From the NCBI GenBank assembly GCA_041581935.1, contig JBFICP010000107.1:1-10395 (forward strand): a stretch of DNA of 10,395 bases. The letters are read 5' to 3'. Below are positions 6,115 through 10,395 of the stretch, one piece after another. The DNA is from JAABYT01 sp041581935 (GTDB lineage Bacteria > Pseudomonadota > Gammaproteobacteria > HK1). The position numbers and the translations under genes were made by a program. Each line of letters starts with the position of its first letter. Within the stretch, counting starts at the first letter, position 1. The notes below the pieces were generated by a model. It was not told the DNA's origin, searched no databases, and was given only the letters and a program-made list of their open reading frames with translations.

Positions 6115-7656
6115 ATGAACGGAAAACGAAGTGAACGCGTCGGCAGGCGCGTAACCGGCAGGCAGACAGTGTTCGCCACCGCCGCGGTATCCGCGGCGGT
6201 AATTGCTGCCCTGCATTTCGGCGCACCGGCACAAAATGCCAATGCCGCCGTTTCCCCCGTCGACAAAAACATTCCGCCGGCATCGGTCCAGATCGCGCCG
6301 CCGAGCTTCGCGACGCTGATCGAGGCGGTGCAGCCGGCCGTGGTGAGTATCGCCAGCAGCCGGACAATGCCTGACGGGCCGATGAGCTTCGCGCCGGATT
6401 TCGACGTGCCCGACGGTTCCCCGCTGAAAAAGTTCTTCGAGGAGCACTTCAAGAACCAGCTACCGGAGAACATGCCGGGACCCGAGATGCACGGCATGGG
6501 CTCCGGCTTCATCATAGACCCGAAGGGTTATATCGTGACCAACAACCACGTGGTCGCCGGTGCCGGTGAGATCACGGTGATTCTCCACGACGGCAGCCGT
6601 CACGAGGCGACCGTCAAGGGACGCGATCCGAAAACCGATCTGGCCCTGTTGAAAATCGAGACCTCCGAGGAGCTTCCCTATGTGCGCTTCGGCGACTCCG
6701 ACAAGACCCGCGTCGGTGACTGGGTGGTTGCCGTGGGCAGTCCCTTCGGTCTGGGCGGCTCGGTGAGCGCCGGGATCATTTCGGCCCGCAGCCGCGATAT
6801 CCAGTCCGGACCCTACGACGACTATTTGCAGATCGATGCGCCCATCAATCGCGGCAACTCCGGCGGACCCCTGTTCGACGCGAGCGGCCGCGTGGTAGGT
6901 GTCAACACGGCAATCTTCTCGCCCACCGGCGGTAGCGTAGGCATCGGATTCGCGATCCCCGCGTCACTCGCGGAGCCCGTGATCGCCGAACTCAGGAACG
7001 AAGGCCGTGTCGATCGCGGCTGGCTCGGTGTGCACATCCAGAGCATCGATAAAGCGCTTGCCGAAAGCATGGGCCTCGAGAATGAAAATGGTGCGCTGAT
7101 CTCGTCGGTCGAGCCCGGAAGCCCGGCGGAACGCGCCGGCTTTAAAGTCGGCGACGTCATCACCGCGTTCGGTGACGAGGAGGTCGAGAATGCCCGGGCA
7201 TTGCCGAGACTGGTGGCCGATTCCGACAACGGTGACATCGTCGCGGTAAAGATCTGGCGTGACGGCAAGCGCGAATCTCTCGAGGTGACGCTCGGACAGA
7301 TGCCGACGGAGGAAATAGTCGCGATGACCGATTCCAAGGCAGACGCCGCGGACAAGACACCGAAGCTCGGACTGACCTTGAGCACATTGTCGAAGGAAGC
7401 GAAACAGCATTACAAGCTGTCCGACGACGAGGTCGGAGTGCTCATCGTCGACGTGAGCCGCAACAGCCCGGCCGCGAAGCATGGGCTCAAGCGAGGTGAC
7501 ATCATCACCCGCGTCGGCCGCAACCAGGTGACCAAGCCCGATGAGGTCGTAAGCGAAGTCAGGCGCGCCGCCGAGCAGGAGCACAAGAGCGTGCTGCTGC
7601 TCGTTAAGCGCGACGGCATCACCCGTTTCGTGGCCGTCCCGCTCGAGCAGGTCTGA
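6115..7656 (+). CDS. degQ: Do/DegP-DegQ family periplasmic serine protease (HtrA)
   Basis: 513 residues. HtrA proteases degrade or refold misfolded periplasmic proteins as PDZ-regulated oligomers. An N-terminal export signal runs from basic RRVTGRQ through TVFATAAVSAAVIAALHF to NANA, with likely cleavage near residue 44. The trypsin-like domain follows, with the catalytic triad His145 (TNNHVV), Asp175 (KTDLALL) and Ser249 (NRGNSGGP). Two PDZ domains come next: about 300-395 (GWLGVHIQS, GSPAERAGFKVGDVI) and about 417-512 (LGLTLSTL, NSPAAKHGLKRGDII). Residues 83-125 are an LA-loop insertion with FFEEHFKNQLPENM. ATG at 6115 is chosen for TAAGGAG ten bases upstream; the frame is open back to 6034 but without a site. 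DegQ, DegP and MucD cannot be separated by sequence reading alone. It lies upstream of a two-component pair, separated by a strong terminator. Confidence 0.93.
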   Translation: MNGKRSERVGRRVTGRQTVFATAAVSAAVIAALHFGAPAQNANAAVSPVDKNIPPASVQIAPPSFATLIEAVQPAVVSIASSRTMPDGPMSFAPDFDVPDGSPLKKFFEEHFKNQLPENMPGPEMHGMGSGFIIDPKGYIVTNNHVVAGAGEITVILHDGSRHEATVKGRDPKTDLALLKIETSEELPYVRFGDSDKTRVGDWVVAVGSPFGLGGSVSAGIISARSRDIQSGPYDDYLQIDAPINRGNSGGPLFDASGRVVGVNTAIFSPTGGSVGIGFAIPASLAEPVIAELRNEGRVDRGWLGVHIQSIDKALAESMGLENENGALISSVEPGSPAERAGFKVGDVITAFGDEEVENARALPRLVADSDNGDIVAVKIWRDGKRESLEVTLGQMPTEEIVAMTDSKADAADKTPKLGLTLSTLSKEAKQHYKLSDDEVGVLIVDVSRNSPAAKHGLKRGDIITRVGRNQVTKPDEVVSEVRRAAEQEHKSVLLLVKRDGITRFVAVPLEQV

Positions 7657-7660
7657 CGCT

Positions 7661-7701
7661 TTCCGGGCCGGGGGTCGAGGCCCCCGGCCCGGGAATCTTT
7701 T
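7661..7701 (+). terminator. Intrinsic terminator after degQ
   Basis: A perfect 12-bp GC stem, CCGGGCCGGGGG (7663-7674) and CCCCCGGCCCGG (7681-7692), has a six-base loop TCGAGG and can extend by T-G and T-A pairs. It is followed by AATCTTTT. It starts five bases after the degQ stop. The T-run is short, so some read-through into the regulator gene is possible. Confidence 0.7.
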
Positions 7702-7747
7702 GGTGCAACAGTGGTCTCAGTGGGCAACGACTCGAGGATTCGGAGCC

Positions 7748-8428
7748 ATGCGAATACTTGTCATAGAGGACGATAAGGAAACCCTGGACTACCTGGCAAA
7801 AGGCCTTACCGAAAGCGGTCACTCCGTGGACCGCGCCGCGGACGGCAAGGACGGGCTGTTTCTCGCGCTCGAGAACGACTACGACGTGCTGGTCGTGGAC
7901 CGCATGTTACCTGCCCTCGGTGGCCTTTCTCTAATCCAGACGCTGCGATCGTCGGGGAAAACCACGCCGGCGCTCATTCTCAGCGCCCTGGGAGACGTGG
8001 ACGACCGGGTCACCGGTTTGCAGGCGGGCGGCGACGACTATCTGGTCAAGCCCTTCGCCTTCAGCGAGCTTGCGGCGCGCCTTGATGCCTTGACACGACG
8101 GCGCGAAGCCGGAACTCCGGAGACGTCGCTCAAGGTCGGTGATCTGGAGCTCGATCTGCTCTCGCGGGCGGTCAGGCGTGCCGGTCGAATGATTCGCCTG
8201 CAACCCCGCGAGTTCAGTTTGCTCGAATACCTCATGCGTCACGTCGATCAGGTCGTGACTCGCACGATGCTGCTCGAAGGCGTATGGAACTATCACTTCG
8301 ATCCACAGACGAACGTCATTGACGTGCACGTGAGCCGCCTTCGAAGCAAGATCGATCGTGGATTCGATCGTCCGTTGCTGCACACCGTTCGCGGTGCAGG
8401 ATACAAGCTGAGCGTAGAGGCGTCGTAA
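7748..8428 (+). CDS. OmpR/PhoB-family response regulator
   Basis: 226 residues. The receiver domain (1-120) has the acidic pocket Glu7-Asp8-Asp9, phospho-acceptor Asp51 in LVVDRMLP, Ser79 in ILSA and Lys101 in DDYLVKPF. The C-terminal winged-helix DNA-binding domain (about 130-225) shows LQPREFSLLEYLMRH, VVTRTMLLEGVW, NVIDVHVSRLRSKID and HTVRGAGYKL. It is a phosphorylation-controlled transcription factor. The start ATG at 7748 gives the standard MRILVIEDD opening and has GAGGA nine bases upstream; an in-frame TTG at 7700 lies in the degQ terminator and is rejected. The TAA stop directly abuts the kinase GTG, so the two are translated from one message. The receiver most resembles the CopR/QseB/CusR-like branch, but the regulon cannot be inferred. 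Confidence 0.93.
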   Translation: MRILVIEDDKETLDYLAKGLTESGHSVDRAADGKDGLFLALENDYDVLVVDRMLPALGGLSLIQTLRSSGKTTPALILSALGDVDDRVTGLQAGGDDYLVKPFAFSELAARLDALTRRREAGTPETSLKVGDLELDLLSRAVRRAGRMIRLQPREFSLLEYLMRHVDQVVTRTMLLEGVWNYHFDPQTNVIDVHVSRLRSKIDRGFDRPLLHTVRGAGYKLSVEAS

Positions 8429-9793
8429 GTGCGCATCGAGCGGCTGCTGCGCAGCTCGACCTTTCGACTGGCAGTGCTCTACATGGCCCTTTTCGGGGCC
8501 TCGGTGGCGGTGCTGTTGACCTTCATATACTGGTCGACCGCGGGCTACATTGCATTGCAGACCGACGACACCATCGAGGCCGAGGTGACCGGGCTTGCCG
8601 AGCGTTATGGCATCTCGGGTCTCGATGGGCTGATCCGTTCCATCGACGAACGACTGTCCCGCAAGCCCAACGGCGACGCGGTATATCTGCTCACCGACGA
8701 TCAGCTCACGCCGCTCATCGGAAATCTCGATCGCTGGCCGCATGTTGCGAGAGACGGCGATGGCTGGCTGAACTTCAATCTCGAGCCGGCCGATGATGGT
8801 GGTGAGGTCATTCACCGTGCCCGCGCCCGACCTTTCACACTTCGTGGCGGCTACCGGCTGCTGGTCGGCCGCGATATGCATGCGCTCGATGCGACCCGCA
8901 CGTTGATTGTGCGGGCCATCGCATGGGGTCTCGCGATTACGGTGATGATGGCGCTCGCAGGCGGCATCATGCTGTCGCGAAGCACCATGCGCCGCCTGGA
9001 AGCCATCAACGAGACGAGTCGACGCATCATGGGCGGTGACCTTTCGCGCCGCATCCCCACCCGCAGCACCGACGACGACTTCGATCAGCTGGCGGAAAAT
9101 CTCAACGGTATGCTAGATACCATCGAGCAATTGATGGAGGACGTTCGCCGCGTCACCGACAACGTCGCCCATGACCTGCGTACACCGCTCACGCGACTGC
9201 GCAATCGTCTCGAAGAGCTGAAGTCGGACGCGCATGTCGACAAAAGCGTCGTCGACGCGGCCATGGCGGATGCAGATGGATTGCTCGCCACGTTCAACGC
9301 GCTGCTTCGAATCGCAAGCATCGAATCCGGCCGGCGCCGGGCTGCCTTCGAAAGCGTATCGCTCGACGACGTCATGCGCGACGTTGTTGAGCTCTACGAG
9401 CCTCTGGTCGAACAGAAGGCGCAGAGTCTCGAATTATCGATCTCGGAGAATGTGCATGTGCGGGGGGACCGTGATCTTCTCTTCCAAGCCTTCGCCAATC
9501 TTCTCGACAACGCCATCAAGTACACGCCGCGGGGAGGTCAAATTCGCGTGAGCCTGGAAGATGGCACCGCCGGCCCAAGGATCCGCATCATCGATACCGG
9601 TCCCGGTATCCCCGAGCAGTCCAGGAGTCAGGTATTCAAGCGTTTCTTCCGCCTCGAAGAAAGTCGCCATACGCCTGGTAATGGCCTGGGCCTGAGCCTG
9701 GTGGAGGCGGTCGCGCGGCTTCACAGGGCAAATATCGAGCTCGACGGAAATCCGGGACTCGACGTATCACTGGATTTTCCGAAGGCGGCCTGA
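8429..9793 (+). CDS. Membrane sensor histidine kinase, partner of the upstream regulator
   Basis: 454 residues, inner membrane. A short cytoplasmic N-terminus is followed by transmembrane helix 1 (about 13-34), a periplasmic sensor of roughly 120 residues (about 36-155) with no domain I recognise, transmembrane helix 2 (about 157-182) and a HAMP linker (about 183-235, MRRLEAINETSRRIMGGDLS). The HisKA dimerisation segment has DNVAHDLRTPLTRLRNR with phospho-acceptor His248. The ATPase domain shows the N box NLLDNAIKYTP (357-367), G1 DTGPGIP (389-395), and G2 GNGLGLSLVEAV (417-428). The start is GTG at 8429 directly after the regulator stop, with TAGAGG eight bases upstream inside the regulator gene, so translational coupling is likely. 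The signal is unknown; the neighbouring protease suggests an envelope cue, which is inference only. Confidence 0.93.
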   Translation: MRIERLLRSSTFRLAVLYMALFGASVAVLLTFIYWSTAGYIALQTDDTIEAEVTGLAERYGISGLDGLIRSIDERLSRKPNGDAVYLLTDDQLTPLIGNLDRWPHVARDGDGWLNFNLEPADDGGEVIHRARARPFTLRGGYRLLVGRDMHALDATRTLIVRAIAWGLAITVMMALAGGIMLSRSTMRRLEAINETSRRIMGGDLSRRIPTRSTDDDFDQLAENLNGMLDTIEQLMEDVRRVTDNVAHDLRTPLTRLRNRLEELKSDAHVDKSVVDAAMADADGLLATFNALLRIASIESGRRRAAFESVSLDDVMRDVVELYEPLVEQKAQSLELSISENVHVRGDRDLLFQAFANLLDNAIKYTPRGGQIRVSLEDGTAGPRIRIIDTGPGIPEQSRSQVFKRFFRLEESRHTPGNGLGLSLVEAVARLHRANIELDGNPGLDVSLDFPKAA

Positions 9794-10395
9794 TCAGATC
9801 GCTCTCGCGGCGATGCGCGCCCGCGCGTAGTCACAAACCAGCGCAATGAGGCTCGCGATATTCGACTTCAGAGCAGCGAATCCGTCATTTTTAACGATTT
9901 GTGCCTCATCCATGTAGAGGCTGCGATTGATCTCGATTTGCAGGCTGTGCCGAGCGTGGAGAGGATCGGAGTAACGCCGTACGAGCTCCACTCCTTTATA
10001 AGGGTTATCGACGGTGACTGCGTAGCCCATGGCCTTCAGTCGACTCTCGACCAGGTATGTAAAGTCGCTGTCGCAAGTGGTTCCGTCGCGCGTGCCGATG
10101 CAGAAGTCGGGGCGTGGCACGCCCGGCCCCTCTGGAGACACGGTGGTGCTCACCGCCGGCATCGAATGACAGTTGATGTGCCAGAAAGCGCCGGTTAGTT
10201 GCTGCGCGCGGTCCAGTGCCTGCTCCAGCTCCCGGTGATACGGCCAGTAATAATCATCGAGGCGGCGGCAGGCCTCTTCGACGCAAAGCTGCCGGTTGTA
10301 TACCGTGCCTCCGGGCTCGCGGGTCGGGATCAAACCGATTCCGAGCTTGCCTTTCTCTCCGGGATTGGCTTCATAGGGCCACTCTCCCCGAAGTA
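9794..10395 (-). CDS. N-formylglutamate amidohydrolase family protein, N-terminus outside window
   Basis: About 199 C-terminal residues; the frame is open to the right edge, where it encodes RGEWPYEANPGEKGKLGIGL before IPTREPGG. Family members hydrolyse N-formyl-L-glutamate to glutamate and formate (HutG in histidine degradation), and related proteins act on other N-acyl-amino acids. Recognisable features are GLIPTREPGG, YYWPYHRELEQAL, the conserved WHINCHSMPA, RPDFCIGTRDGTTCDSDF, NPYKGVELVRRY and the C-terminal LQIEINRSLYMDE. CHSM is the key metal-site-like motif; it is preceded by Asn rather than the more usual Asp (INCHSM versus DCHSM). No hut genes are in view, so the hutG name is withheld. 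Its stop codon abuts that of the convergent histidine kinase in the palindrome TGATCA. An in-frame TTG at 10333 is internal to the family domain and is not the start. Confidence 0.88.
   Translation of the reverse strand, partial: LRGEWPYEANPGEKGKLGIGLIPTREPGGTVYNRQLCVEEACRRLDDYYWPYHRELEQALDRAQQLTGAFWHINCHSMPAVSTTVSPEGPGVPRPDFCIGTRDGTTCDSDFTYLVESRLKAMGYAVTVDNPYKGVELVRRYSDPLHARHSLQIEINRSLYMDEAQIVKNDGFAALKSNIASLIALVCDYARARIAARAI

Noticed and set aside
5917..6515. Two overlapping minus-strand frames of 172-176 residues upstream of and inside degQ
   Set aside because: They run through the degQ signal peptide and protease start on the opposite strand and have no signature or ribosome-binding site.
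7931..8881. 316-residue open frame on the minus strand
   Set aside because: It lies opposite the response regulator and kinase, both with complete motif sets; long antisense frames are expected in GC-rich DNA.
1..10395. CRISPR array, tRNA, rRNA, insertion sequence or prophage genes
   Set aside because: No regularly spaced direct repeats, cloverleaf-like genes, transposase or phage motifs were seen on either strand.

Overview
The window is a compact, GC-rich bacterial chromosome segment. Its families (electron transfer flavoprotein, glutathione-type Prx5, Do-family protease, OmpR-type two-component system, endonuclease V) and its Pseudomonas-like REP palindromes point to a gammaproteobacterium. 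I cannot name a genus from the sequence alone. It holds ten complete genes and two cut by the window edges. There is no tRNA, rRNA, CRISPR array, transposase or prophage gene, so the content is mostly ordinary chromosomal housekeeping.

Left part (1-4794): the C-terminal end of etfA is followed, after a REP palindrome, by a CaiB/BaiF-type CoA transferase with alpha-methylacyl-CoA-racemase-like residues. Convergent to it on the minus strand are a DUF429 predicted RNase H-fold nuclease and, upstream of that, a small exported Ig-like protein. Divergent from the exported protein is endonuclease V, which converges with a one-cysteine Prx5 peroxiredoxin across a REP element that supplies the peroxiredoxin stop codon. 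A family 2 glycosyltransferase follows, divergent from the peroxiredoxin.

Right part (4805-10395): a zinc-dependent AstE/AspA-like deacylase on the minus strand is separated by a 356-base spacer, carrying an inverted pair of REP units, from a plus-strand block. That block is a periplasmic Do/DegQ protease, a strong intrinsic terminator, and an abutting OmpR-type regulator and histidine kinase pair. The kinase stop codon abuts the stop codon of a convergent N-formylglutamate amidohydrolase that runs off the right edge.

How the genes fit together: the protease and the two-component system plausibly form an envelope-stress or signalling block. The two N-acyl-amino-acid hydrolase families (AstE/AspA-like and formylglutamate amidohydrolase) lie on either side of it in the same orientation. 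Endonuclease V and the DUF429 protein are two RNase H-fold nucleases within about 1.4 kb of each other. I did not find convincing evidence of a new multi-gene system. The most distinctive signal is the intergenic REP family: four copies at three loci, placed at gene ends.
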